Positions 35,465 to 44,061 of a DNA stretch of 64,000 nucleotides are shown here, one piece after another. The translations under genes and the position numbers were made by a program. Origin of the DNA: 34-65-8 sp964516135 (GTDB lineage Bacteria > Pseudomonadota > Alphaproteobacteria > Sphingomonadales > Sphingomonadaceae); contig CAZEWN010000011.1 of NCBI GenBank assembly GCA_964516135.1, positions 28,054 to 92,053 of the forward strand, read 5' to 3'. The notes below the pieces were generated by a model. It was given only the letters and a program-made list of their open reading frames with translations. It ran no database searches and was not told the DNA's origin. The stretch's first letter is position 1. Each line of letters begins with the position of its first letter.

Positions 35465-36856
35465 TCAGCGCGGCTTGGTGCGCCGATTGTCAAGTGCTGG
35501 CAATGACAGGGTGAAGCGCGCCCCGGCGCCCGGCGCGCTCTTCACCTTCAGCGCGCCGCCCATCGCCCGGGCGAGCCGGCGGGAAATGTAAAGGCCCAGG
35601 CCCGAGCCGCCATCGCCGCTGCGCCCGAGCCGCTCGAACTTCGCGAACACGGCGTCCTGCTGATCGACGGTCAGGCCCGGCCCTTCGTCGGCCACGCTGA
35701 TCCGAGCCCAGTCCGCCTTTCGGCTGAGCTTCACCGTGACGGTCGACCCGCCCGGCGAGTAGCGGATCGCATTGCCAAGCAGGTTGAGCAAGATTTGTAA
35801 CACCCGCCGAAATTCACCGATCGCGAGCACCGGCCGGGGCGGCCCCTCTATTTCGAGCACGATACCTTTCTCACGCGCACGCACGCCCAGGATGCCAGTC
35901 GCCCGCCGCGCCACGTCGAGCAGGTCGAGCGTATCGGGCGCCGTGGCGAAGTCCTCCGCCTCGACCACCTCCAGATCGGCCAGGTCGTCCAGCAATGACA
36001 GCAGGTGCTGGCCCGCCGTGGCGATGTCGGCGGCGTAGTTGCTGTATTCCTCCGCCAGCGGCCCCGCGAGCCGGGTACGGATGGTCTCCGCATTAGCAAT
36101 GATGCGCGCGATCGGTTTGCGAAGGACGGGCGACAGATCGCGACCCAGCGATTGGGTGGCAATCTGCTGAACGCGACCGCGGCGCGCGCTTAATGGGCCG
36201 AGCGGTTGGTCGGCGACGAGGTATAGCTCGAAACCGGCACTGCCGGGATCGGGCCGCCCAAGTGGCACCAGCGATGCGGTCCATTCGCGCCGCGACCCCG
36301 AAATCCGGCACCGCGCCCCGTCGAGCAGGCGCCAATGCAGCGGGCGATGGTGCGTGTTGTGCGCAAATTCGACAAAGTCGGTCCACGGTCGCCCGATTGC
36401 CGCGCGCATTTCCCCGACAGCTGCCCTCACATCACGTGCGTCGCCTTCAACGGTCAGGATATTTTGCATCGCATCGAGCCGCGCCGTGAGTTCCGCGGTG
36501 GCCCGATCGATCTCGATCCTGCGGCGGCTCGCGAACTGCTCGTCCTCGGGGGCCAGCGGCGCGCGCTGCCAGCTCGCCACGGCTATCGCGCATCCCCCAC
36601 CGCCCTTCGCTGGCGCGATTTCGACCCAGGCCTGGATCTGCTCCTCGCCATCGGTAGCGCTGATCAGGCGGGCAAGGCGCAAGCCATACTGGCGCGCCTT
36701 GCGGACCAGCGAGAGTAATTCGGGGATCGCCACGGTGCCCGGGATTTCGCCGCCGCATGCGCGCTGAAGGCCTGCCAGCGGTTCCTCGACCTCGATCAGC
36801 CGGTCCATGCCATCGGTGCGGGCACGGGCGATGACGGCGCGGATCGGGACCTCCAC
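35465..36856 (-). CDS. Sensor-histidine-kinase-like protein lacking the phosphoacceptor His
   Basis: About 463 residues from GTG 36856, 2 bp after the upstream stop. The N-terminal 220 residues form an unrecognised (PAS-like?) sensor region. A dimerisation segment at 238-295 reads SPVLRKPIARIIANAETI where kinases have SHELRTPL, so Pro243 replaces the His. The HATPase domain looks intact: N box LLGNAIRYSP (Asn362), G1 DEGPG (390-394), G2 GGSGLGL (416-422). No membrane helix is evident. It is likely an ATP-binding pseudokinase or a member of a phosphotransfer network; function unknown. Confidence 0.75.
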   Translation of the reverse strand: MEVPIRAVIARARTDGMDRLIEVEEPLAGLQRACGGEIPGTVAIPELLSLVRKARQYGLRLARLISATDGEEQIQAWVEIAPAKGGGGCAIAVASWQRAPLAPEDEQFASRRRIEIDRATAELTARLDAMQNILTVEGDARDVRAAVGEMRAAIGRPWTDFVEFAHNTHHRPLHWRLLDGARCRISGSRREWTASLVPLGRPDPGSAGFELYLVADQPLGPLSARRGRVQQIATQSLGRDLSPVLRKPIARIIANAETIRTRLAGPLAEEYSNYAADIATAGQHLLSLLDDLADLEVVEAEDFATAPDTLDLLDVARRATGILGVRAREKGIVLEIEGPPRPVLAIGEFRRVLQILLNLLGNAIRYSPGGSTVTVKLSRKADWARISVADEGPGLTVDQQDAVFAKFERLGRSGDGGSGLGLYISRRLARAMGGALKVKSAPGAGARFTLSLPALDNRRTKPR

Positions 36857-36858
36857 GT

Positions 36859-37815
36859 TCAGGACACCGACTGCCTGGCGGAACCCGCCAGCAGCGCCCC
36901 GGCACGATCGGCGCGCAGCTGTTCGTAGCCATCGGGCAGAGCGACGTCGGGGTGGAGATAGAGAAACTGCTCCTCCACCTCGCGCGGCGTCAGCCCCGCC
37001 TGGCGGAGACACAGCGCCAGGCGGGCAAGCTGGCTTTCGTTTGTCGATACCGTCGTCAAGTCGCGGTCCTGGCGCGATCCCGCCGCCAGGGCGGAAAGGA
37101 ACAGCGCCGTGCCCGCATGCCCTATCGATAGCGCCGCCCGCGCCCCGCCGCCCATTCCGGAGACGAGCCGGGCCAACAGGCCGAGCCGCGCGGCCCCTTC
37201 ATCATAAGCCATCCGCAGGGCTACTTCGGCACGTTCCAACACATCACCCTCGCCCGCGCGGGTGCGCCATGTGGTTACCGCGTGATGGAACAATTCCGGG
37301 GGCAATTCGCCCAGCGGCAACTCCATGCGGCGCTGTTGCTGCATGAAACGGGCCTGCGCGGCGAGCATTGCCATGGCGGAGGACGCGGTCGCCGCATCGT
37401 CCGATGCAATCAGCGCCTGCAACAACGGCGACAGCACCGGGTCGATGCCACTGCGCTCTTCCAGTCGGCGGGCCAGTTGCCATTCCAGCGAGAGGGCGTG
37501 GCAATGCGTGAGAAACGGCAAGCTGGTGACAAGCGCACCGGTCAATGTATCGGCGTGCTCCACTGCGAAGCGCTTGGGATCATCGCTTTCGCACGCCTCG
37601 GCCTCGGCGCTGAGCAGCTGGCGCGCGACATGATTCGCCATACCACTGACGCGCGCGACGATTTCGTCACTGAACAGCGAATGGTCCTGGTTGGCGAGCA
37701 GATGCCCCAGGATGGGGCCGATTGTCCCAAGCACGACGTCGCCCTGCGCGAGCTCGCCGCGCAGCACAGCCTCCACCGGCATTTCGGCCGCGTCGGTCAT
37801 CACCGTACCAGTCAT
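36859..37815 (-). CDS. Uncharacterised helical protein (possibly DUF2336-like)
   Basis: 318 residues, almost entirely predicted helix, with no signal peptide or membrane segment. Features include ALSLEWQLARRLEERSGIDP, SPLLQALIASDDAATASSAM and a Gln/Arg-rich FMQQQRRMELPLGELP. Resemblance to the alphaproteobacterial DUF2336 family is only an impression from composition. It lies 2 bp before the kinase-like gene and 24 bp after the nucleotidyltransferase-like gene, suggesting one transcript and related function. No enzymatic motif found. Confidence 0.6.
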   Translation of the reverse strand: MTGTVMTDAAEMPVEAVLRGELAQGDVVLGTIGPILGHLLANQDHSLFSDEIVARVSGMANHVARQLLSAEAEACESDDPKRFAVEHADTLTGALVTSLPFLTHCHALSLEWQLARRLEERSGIDPVLSPLLQALIASDDAATASSAMAMLAAQARFMQQQRRMELPLGELPPELFHHAVTTWRTRAGEGDVLERAEVALRMAYDEGAARLGLLARLVSGMGGGARAALSIGHAGTALFLSALAAGSRQDRDLTTVSTNESQLARLALCLRQAGLTPREVEEQFLYLHPDVALPDGYEQLRADRAGALLAGSARQSVS

Positions 37816-37839
37816 GCCCCCGTTATATCGCCCGTGTGG

Positions 37840-39033
37840 TTAAGCGCGCGTTATCCTAGCGTCTTTTCCAACAATCAGAAGCGCGGCCAATATCAACAGG
37901 GCGAGTACCTGAAACGCGATCCCGAGCGCATTGAACATCGCGCCCAGCGTTAGCAGGACAAACAACGCCACCCTGTCCGACGCAGCTTCCGCGAGCCAGC
38001 GTGGCCCGTAGATGCCGGCCAGGCGTACGAGGCCCAGCAGCATGGCAAGCAGGAACAAGGCCCGGCCCCAGGCCGACCGTGGCATTGCTATCAACAGGAT
38101 CGCGAGCAGCAGCAGGTCGAGGGCAGCCGCGATCAACCTCTCCCGGTGCCGGCCGATCCAACCGTTGCTGGCTTGCGCTATCTGCGCCAACCGGTCGCCA
38201 TAGCGGCTCAACGCCGCCGCGCCCGCCAAACAGCCGATCCCCACGGCGGGCGCGGCATACCAGGAAGCGGCTAGTGCGATCGCGCCAAGCAAAACGCTGC
38301 CAAAAAAGAGCACCGCACCGATCGCGGGACGCGAAAGCAGCTCTGGCGCGGCAGCGCGCACTGATCGGTCGACCAGGGCATGAGCGGGGGCGGTCCACGG
38401 TGCCGGATGCAGACAAGCGTCGACCACGCGGCGCCCTGCCCCGCGCGCAGCCGTTTCCGAATCAACAAACTCCAGGCGCTTGTCGGTCAGGACTTCAGGT
38501 GGCAAATCGACGATCGGACGACCGCGCTGTACCGAAACCCGCATCAGCGCGGAAATGGGATCAATATCGGCTGGCAATTCGTTCAGCCGCTCCACATCGC
38601 CAGCGGGCACGCGCAGCAGCCCTGCCCATGCCCGGTCACGGTCGATGCGTTCGTGCCCAGCCGGAATCGCCAGCTCACCCGGCAAGGCAAGGATTCCTCG
38701 GCCCACATGGACATGGAGCCGGGCCAAGGCGGGGTCTACCAGCAAACCGTCGGCAATCGCGAGTATCTCGTCGGCAACCGTCACCAGCCCGGCCAACGCA
38801 CGCGTGCCAGCGATTGCGTGGAACCGTTTTCCCTCCCGCTCGACCAGATGCTGGACCTTGATGAGTTCGGGTGGCAGCCCTTGCGCGACGCATACCACGC
38901 GTTCGCAGCCGATCGCCAAGGCGATCCTTACCTGCCGCTCGAGCACGGTCTGCCCTGCCACGCGCAGGTGCGCGCGCGGGTGGTCCGCATGGTCGGCAAC
39001 CGGATCAATCGAAGACAAAAGGGCGACCAGCAC
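37840..39033 (-). CDS. Membrane protein with N-terminal nucleotidyltransferase-like domain
   Basis: About 397 residues. The first 200 resemble a MobA/GT-A-type nucleotidyltransferase: VLVALLSSIDPVADHADHPR, HLRVAGQTVLERQVRIALAI, GCERVVCVAQGLPPEL, but no clear GxGTRxxx...K signature. From residue 250 on there are about five membrane helices, as in fused cytidylyltransferase/CDP-alcohol transferases, yet the DGxxAR...D...D motif of those enzymes is not visible. GTG 39033 is supported by GGGAG 7 nt upstream; TTG 39087 is an alternative. Function unknown, possibly degenerate phospholipid-head synthesis. Confidence 0.55.
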   Translation of the reverse strand: MLVALLSSIDPVADHADHPRAHLRVAGQTVLERQVRIALAIGCERVVCVAQGLPPELIKVQHLVEREGKRFHAIAGTRALAGLVTVADEILAIADGLLVDPALARLHVHVGRGILALPGELAIPAGHERIDRDRAWAGLLRVPAGDVERLNELPADIDPISALMRVSVQRGRPIVDLPPEVLTDKRLEFVDSETAARGAGRRVVDACLHPAPWTAPAHALVDRSVRAAAPELLSRPAIGAVLFFGSVLLGAIALAASWYAAPAVGIGCLAGAAALSRYGDRLAQIAQASNGWIGRHRERLIAAALDLLLLAILLIAMPRSAWGRALFLLAMLLGLVRLAGIYGPRWLAEAASDRVALFVLLTLGAMFNALGIAFQVLALLILAALLIVGKDARITRA

Positions 39034-39152
39034 CGCGTAGCTCCCAAGGCACAAGGCTGGTCTAGGGTTCGGCCCGAGCCACGGCAATGGTCGAGATCGC
39101 CGTGATTGCGTTCGCGGCTACGGCTTTGCCCTCGCCGGGCGCACCGACCGTC

Positions 39153-39455
39153 TCAGAGCGTTGGCAAATCCTTGAGATACTTGTCGATCCGACGCAAGGT
39201 CACGGGTTCGCCTGGTGCGGATTCCAGCGCCTCATCGGCTAGCTTGATCAATTCCTCGGCGTGGAATGACGTTGCCAACCCTCGCAAGCGCAGGGCGGCG
39301 ATGTTCCAGTTGGCATCGCACCGCGAGCGACGCAGCAGGTCAAGCTGGCGCGCCACGCTGTCGGCGTAAGCCGCGCGCAATTCCGCCAACAAGGTGGGAT
39401 CTTCCACCGCCGCGGCCGCCAGCGTGGCATCGAGGGCACCGTTGTCAAACAGCAT
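39153..39455 (-). CDS. Hpt-like small protein without the phosphoacceptor His
   Basis: 100 residues from ATG 39455 (a TTG at 39464 is in frame). All-helical. The motif AALRLRGLATSFHAEELIKLA lies where histidine phosphotransfer domains have AHxLKGSAxxxGA: the His is replaced, while the following Arg-Gly and Ala-Ser are kept. It is the first gene of the minus-strand set that includes the kinase-like gene, so a relation to a signalling relay is plausible but cannot use the normal phosphorylation chemistry. Confidence 0.55.
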   Translation of the reverse strand: MLFDNGALDATLAAAAVEDPTLLAELRAAYADSVARQLDLLRRSRCDANWNIAALRLRGLATSFHAEELIKLADEALESAPGEPVTLRRIDKYLKDLPTL

Positions 39456-39479
39456 CACTCCCAAGTGTTAATCGGTAAA

Positions 39480-39499
39480 GGTTAAGTCGGGGTTTAACC
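39480..39499. promoter_or_regulatory. GGTTAA/TTAACC inverted repeat between divergent genes
   Basis: GGTTAA and TTAACC face each other with 8 bp between, 29 bp before the TipN-like start and about 25 bp before the Hpt-like start. It contains two TTAA boxes spaced 8 bp apart, one base more than the CtrA consensus TTAA-N7-TTAA, plus another TTAA at 39468-39471. It may be a degenerate CtrA or other operator. Confidence 0.4.
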
Positions 39500-39527
39500 T
39501 GTCACGAAACGTGTTAGATTCCGGGAC

Positions 39528-42143
39528 ATGAGCGGGGGATCGAATATTCGGGCCATAGAGCCCGGGGATGCGCCACAGGCGCAAGATCAGGCTGATGGCG
39601 CGGAGGAGGCCGTTTGGGTCCCCAGCCCCGCTGACGCATTGGATGCGTGGCCTGAACCGGTGGAGCGCGCGCGCTGGCAATGGTTGGTGCCTACGCTCGC
39701 TGGCGTTGCCGTCGTTGGATGGACCGTTTTCTACGGTTGGGCGCATTGGGCTGACATCGCCACCGGGGGCAGCCCACGACAATGGACCGCATGGGTCATC
39801 GCCTGGGCCGTGCCAACCTTGCTGATCGTCGCGGTATGGCTGCTGGCCATGCGGACCAGCCGACGCGAGGCGCTGCGGTTTGGCGAGATTGCCAATATGC
39901 TGAGCGCTGAATCAGCGCAGCTGGAGCAGCGTCTTTCGGTGGTCAATCGCGAGCTGAGCCTGGCGCGGGAATTCCTCGCAGCACAGTCGCGGGAAGTGGA
40001 ATCGCTGGGCCGGGTGGCATGCGATCGGATTTCGACGCATGCCGACCGCCTTCAGGCCCTGATCCGCGAAAATGGCGCGCAGGTCGACGCTATTGCCGCC
40101 GTCAGCGTTTCCGCACGCGAGAACATGGAACGGCTGCGGGATGACTTGCCCGTTGTCGCCAATTCGGCGCGGGATGTGTCGAACCAGATCGGCGGCGCGG
40201 GGCGCACTGCCCACGGTCAGGTCGCCGAACTGATTGCAGGCTTCGAGCGGCTGAACCAGTTCGGGGAGGCCAGCGAACGCCAGGTGGGGGCGTTGCAATC
40301 CCGCGTCGATGCCGCGCTGTCGGCGTTCGAGACCCAGCTCGCACATGTTGACGACCTGCTCGGCACACGGTTCGACGCGCTGCGCGAGCAAAGCGAGCGG
40401 CTGCGCGCGGACCTCGACGCGCGCGAGGTGGACGCGCTCGCCGGGCTGCGCCGCCGTGCCGACACGCTCGGTCAGGAACTGTCGAGCGCCGCGCACCTTA
40501 TCGACGAGCAGGAAGAAGGTGTCCTTCGGTCCATGCGCGCGCGGCTGGTTGCGCTGCGCGATGAGGCGAAGCTGATCTCGACATCGCTTCGCGAATCGGA
40601 GGACGAGGCCGCGGAAAATTGGCGCGCGCGTATCGAAAGTCTCCGCACCCGGTTGATCGAGGCGATAGAAGAAATCAAGACCATCGACCAGTCGGCCCTG
40701 GAGTCGGCCAATCGCAAGTTGGAGGCTCTGCGCGCCGAAGCCGAGAAGGTCGATCGGAACATCGTAGATCGTGACGCCAAACTGTTTGCCAAGATTGCGG
40801 AACGACAAAATGCATTCTCGCGCAACGAAAGCGAGGCGCTCGGCCGGATGGAAGAGCGCCTCAACGCGCTGGACGCCGCGCTAGAGGCGCGCCGAGCTGC
40901 CATTATCGAAGGGACGGACTTCCTCGGCGAGCGCGGCGAAGCCGTTGCCGCCCGCCTCGCAGAACTGCAGGCCGAGATCGCCGCGATCGCGGAGCAGGGG
41001 GAACAAACCGAGCGGCGGCTGTCGCAGAGCGTCGGTGAGTTGACCACGCGGCTTGGCGAAAGCCGTTCAAGTATCGAAGGCACCGATCGCGCGGTGGCGG
41101 AATTGACCGACGCGAGCGTGCGGCTGCTCGAATTGCTCCAGGCGAGCGCGCAGCAGACAAAACGGGAATTGCCCGCCGCGCTCAACGATGCCGAGGCCCG
41201 CTTCGCCGCACTGGCTCAATCCACGGAAGCGCTCGCTCTTGCAATCGACGCCGCCGGCCGCAAGGGGGAAGACCTTTCCAACTATGTCATTGCAACGCGC
41301 GACGGCAGTGAAGATGCGGCCGCCCGGATCGATAGCCTTCGTGCGAAGATCGAAGCGGGCAATGCCATCGCCCTGCGCACGGTGGCCGAACTGCGTGATG
41401 CCCTGGCCTTAGCCGCCGAGGACAGCGCCGGGCTGTCGGTCAGGGCGCAAGGCGAACTGCGCGACTCGATCGCGGCGCTGGAAGCCGCCACACGTGCGGC
41501 GGTGTCGGCGATAGAAACCGATAGCGGCGCCGCCGTGCGCGGCCTTGCCGCGAGGATCGCCAACGAAACGGGCGATGCGCTGGCCACCGCGCTCAGGGCC
41601 CGGACGACGGAAACCATCGCGGAGATCGACGAGGCAACCACTCGGGCCGCGAGCGCCAGCCGCGATGCCACGATCCAGCTTCGCGATCAGCTCGCCCGTG
41701 TGAACGAACTTGCCGGCCATCTCGAAACCCGCGTCGCCCGCGCGCGCGAGCAGGCCGAGGAGCAAGTCGGGAACGACTTCACCCGGCGCGTGGCACTGAT
41801 CACCGAAAGCCTTAATTCAAACGCCATCGACATTGACAAGGCATTGTCCGCCGATGTCGGCGACACCGCATGGGCGTCGTACCTGCGTGGTGATCGCGGT
41901 ATTTTCACCCGGCGTGCGGTACGTCTGCTCGACAATACCGAGGCTCGCGAAATCGCCGAACTTTATGATGCGGATGGTCATTTCCGCGACAATGTGAGCC
42001 GCTATATTGCTGATTTCGAGAGCATGCTGCGTACCCTGCTGTCCACGCGCGACGGCAAGGCGCTGGGCGTGACGCTGCTCAGCTCGGACATGGGCAAGCT
42101 CTATGTCGCGTTGGCCCAGGCGATCGAGCGTTTGCGCGATTAG
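39528..42143 (+). CDS. TipN-like long coiled-coil membrane protein
   Basis: 871 residues. Two membrane helices at about 51-72 and 86-108 separated by a short loop, then some 650 residues of uninterrupted heptad-like coiled coil rich in Ala, Glu and Arg. A globular C-terminal segment follows (SYLRGDRGIFTRRAVRLLDN, LLSSDMGKLYVALAQAIERL). Caulobacter TipN, a birth-scar/pole marker, has the same size and layout, so a polarity role is proposed. Its C-terminal block looks conserved in alphaproteobacteria. Overlaps the convergent DUF1467 gene end by 4 bp. Confidence 0.6.
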   Translation: MSGGSNIRAIEPGDAPQAQDQADGAEEAVWVPSPADALDAWPEPVERARWQWLVPTLAGVAVVGWTVFYGWAHWADIATGGSPRQWTAWVIAWAVPTLLIVAVWLLAMRTSRREALRFGEIANMLSAESAQLEQRLSVVNRELSLAREFLAAQSREVESLGRVACDRISTHADRLQALIRENGAQVDAIAAVSVSARENMERLRDDLPVVANSARDVSNQIGGAGRTAHGQVAELIAGFERLNQFGEASERQVGALQSRVDAALSAFETQLAHVDDLLGTRFDALREQSERLRADLDAREVDALAGLRRRADTLGQELSSAAHLIDEQEEGVLRSMRARLVALRDEAKLISTSLRESEDEAAENWRARIESLRTRLIEAIEEIKTIDQSALESANRKLEALRAEAEKVDRNIVDRDAKLFAKIAERQNAFSRNESEALGRMEERLNALDAALEARRAAIIEGTDFLGERGEAVAARLAELQAEIAAIAEQGEQTERRLSQSVGELTTRLGESRSSIEGTDRAVAELTDASVRLLELLQASAQQTKRELPAALNDAEARFAALAQSTEALALAIDAAGRKGEDLSNYVIATRDGSEDAAARIDSLRAKIEAGNAIALRTVAELRDALALAAEDSAGLSVRAQGELRDSIAALEAATRAAVSAIETDSGAAVRGLAARIANETGDALATALRARTTETIAEIDEATTRAASASRDATIQLRDQLARVNELAGHLETRVARAREQAEEQVGNDFTRRVALITESLNSNAIDIDKALSADVGDTAWASYLRGDRGIFTRRAVRLLDNTEAREIAELYDADGHFRDNVSRYIADFESMLRTLLSTRDGKALGVTLLSSDMGKLYVALAQAIERLRD

Positions 42144-42406
42144 AAATAATTCGTGACGTCGATATGCTCGACGCGAAGCCATCCCCGGTCGTAGTTCAGT
42201 ACGTACAGTCCGGTCAGCAAAGCGGCCACGATTGTCGCGCGGAAGGCGATGCGCCCAGGCCGGAAGTTGACAGGCGCGCTGTCGGCCTGGCCGCGAACCT
42301 TCGCGACACCAGCCTCGTCCGCAGTTTTCACACCGAAGGGCAGCATCACGAACGCTGTCATGATCCAGATAAGGAAATATATTGCCAGGATGGAGGTCCA
42401 CTGCAT
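42140..42406 (-). CDS. DUF1467 family membrane protein
   Basis: 88 residues: a helix at the start (SILAIYFLIWIMTAFVMLPF), the DUF1467-type GVKTADEAG...KVRGQADSAP segment, then a second helix ending in LNYDRGWL. Function unknown. ATG 42406 overlaps the RNase J stop as TGATG; the longer opening at 42460 lies inside that gene. Last gene of the minus-strand nuo-to-RNase J array. Confidence 0.8.
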   Translation of the reverse strand: MQWTSILAIYFLIWIMTAFVMLPFGVKTADEAGVAKVRGQADSAPVNFRPGRIAFRATIVAALLTGLYVLNYDRGWLRVEHIDVTNYF

Positions 42407-44061
42407 CACCCTTCGTCCTCCAGCAGCATCACCTTCACTTGCGGTTTCTTGCCTGACCATCGCTGCGCGGCGCGGCGCGCGGCAAGCCTCGCGGCTTCGA
42501 TCACGTCATCACGGGTGGTTTTGCGACCCTTGCGTAGCTTCACAAGCGCTTCGATCACGTCCGCTTTGGTTTCACCGATGAAATCATCGAAATCCTCCAC
42601 CAGAGGCAAACCAAGCGCGTCGACATGCGGGCGCAAGTCGCGATCCAGGACCACCATCATGACCCCATTATGCGCCAGCCGCCGCCGCATCACGATCGCG
42701 TCGCCATCAGCCGGCACGATCATCTCTCCGTCGAGCACCAGTCGCCCGGCCCGGACTTCGGCGATCTTGGCGGGGTTTCCGGGCGCGAGACGGATCATGT
42801 CGCCATTCTTCTGCACCACGGCGTGTGGGATGCCGCGGGAGTTGCCGAGCCGCGCCTGCTCGTACATGTGGCGCATCTCACCGTGGACCGGCACCAGGAT
42901 GTCGGGCCGCAGCCAGCCGTAAAGCGCTTCAAGTTCCGGCCGCCCCGGATGGCCGGAAACGTGAATCATCTGCTGCCTGTCGGTGACCAGTTCGATCCCC
43001 CGGTCCGCGAGCATGTTCATCACCCGACCCACGGAAATCTCGTTACCCGGAATCTGGCGGCTCGAAAACAGCACTACGTCGCCGGCAGAAAGCTCGATCT
43101 GGTGGTTGCCCTCCGCAATCCGGGCCAGCGCGGCGCGCGGCTCCCCCTGCCCGCCGGTCGCGAGTATCAGCACCTCGCCACGCGGCAGGCGCATCGCGGT
43201 GTCGAAATCGATCGTTTCGGGCAGGTCGGCAAGGTAACCGTTATCCTGCGCCACCTCGATGATCCGGTCGAGCGAGCGGCCCGCGACGCACAATTGCCGC
43301 CCGGTTTCGCGTGCAACCTCCCCCAAGGTATGCAACCGCGCGACGTTGCTTGCAAACGTGGTGACCAGCACGCGCTTGCCCGCATGGCGGCGCACTTCCT
43401 CCATCAGCCCGCGATGGACGGCACCTTCTGACCCGCTCGGCTCAGGATTGAACACATTGGTCGAATCGCACACCAGCGCCAGCACGCCTTCGTCGCCGAT
43501 CCCGGTAAGTTCCTCCTCGGTCGCGGGTACGCCGATGATCGGATCCTCATCCAGCTTCCAGTCGCCAGTGTGGAACACCCGCCCGTGCGGCGTGTCGATC
43601 AGCAGCGCGTTACCTTCCGCGATCGAATGCGCCAGCGGCAGATAGGTTACGGTGAACGGTCCAAGGTCGATCTGGCCGTGATCTTCCTCGATCACGTTCA
43701 GCTCCACTGCGTTCGACAGCCCCGCCTCTTCCAGTTTCCGCATGACGAGATCGGCGGTGAAAGGCGTTGCGTAGAACGGCACCCCCAGTTCCTCGGCAAA
43801 GTAAGGAACTGCGCCGATGTGATCTTCGTGTGCATGCGTCAGCACGACCCCGAGCAAATCCTTGCGCCGGTCCTCGATGAATTCCAGATCAGCAAAGACC
43901 AGTTCCGTGCCGGGGTACTCGTTGGCTCCGAACGTCATGCCCAGATCGACCATCAGCCACTTGCCCTGACAGCCGTAAAGGTTGACATTCATGCCGATCT
44001 CGGCGCTGCCGCCCAGTGCGAGGAACAGCAGTTCATCCTCGGGGGTAAAATCCTTCCTCAC
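42406..44061 (-). CDS. rnj: Ribonuclease J
   Basis: 551 residues. Beta-CASP metallo-beta-lactamase with the zinc motif THAHEDHIGAVPYF and the second histidine cluster FHTGDWKLDEDP, plus the GQGEPRAALARIAEGNHQ and HVSGHPGRPELEALYGW blocks. RNase J carries 5'-to-3' exo- and endoribonuclease activity in RNA maturation. The GTG start overlaps the coaX stop (GTGA), so the two are translationally coupled. Confidence 0.93.
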   Translation of the reverse strand: MRKDFTPEDELLFLALGGSAEIGMNVNLYGCQGKWLMVDLGMTFGANEYPGTELVFADLEFIEDRRKDLLGVVLTHAHEDHIGAVPYFAEELGVPFYATPFTADLVMRKLEEAGLSNAVELNVIEEDHGQIDLGPFTVTYLPLAHSIAEGNALLIDTPHGRVFHTGDWKLDEDPIIGVPATEEELTGIGDEGVLALVCDSTNVFNPEPSGSEGAVHRGLMEEVRRHAGKRVLVTTFASNVARLHTLGEVARETGRQLCVAGRSLDRIIEVAQDNGYLADLPETIDFDTAMRLPRGEVLILATGGQGEPRAALARIAEGNHQIELSAGDVVLFSSRQIPGNEISVGRVMNMLADRGIELVTDRQQMIHVSGHPGRPELEALYGWLRPDILVPVHGEMRHMYEQARLGNSRGIPHAVVQKNGDMIRLAPGNPAKIAEVRAGRLVLDGEMIVPADGDAIVMRRRLAHNGVMMVVLDRDLRPHVDALGLPLVEDFDDFIGETKADVIEALVKLRKGRKTTRDDVIEAARLAARRAAQRWSGKKPQVKVMLLEDEG

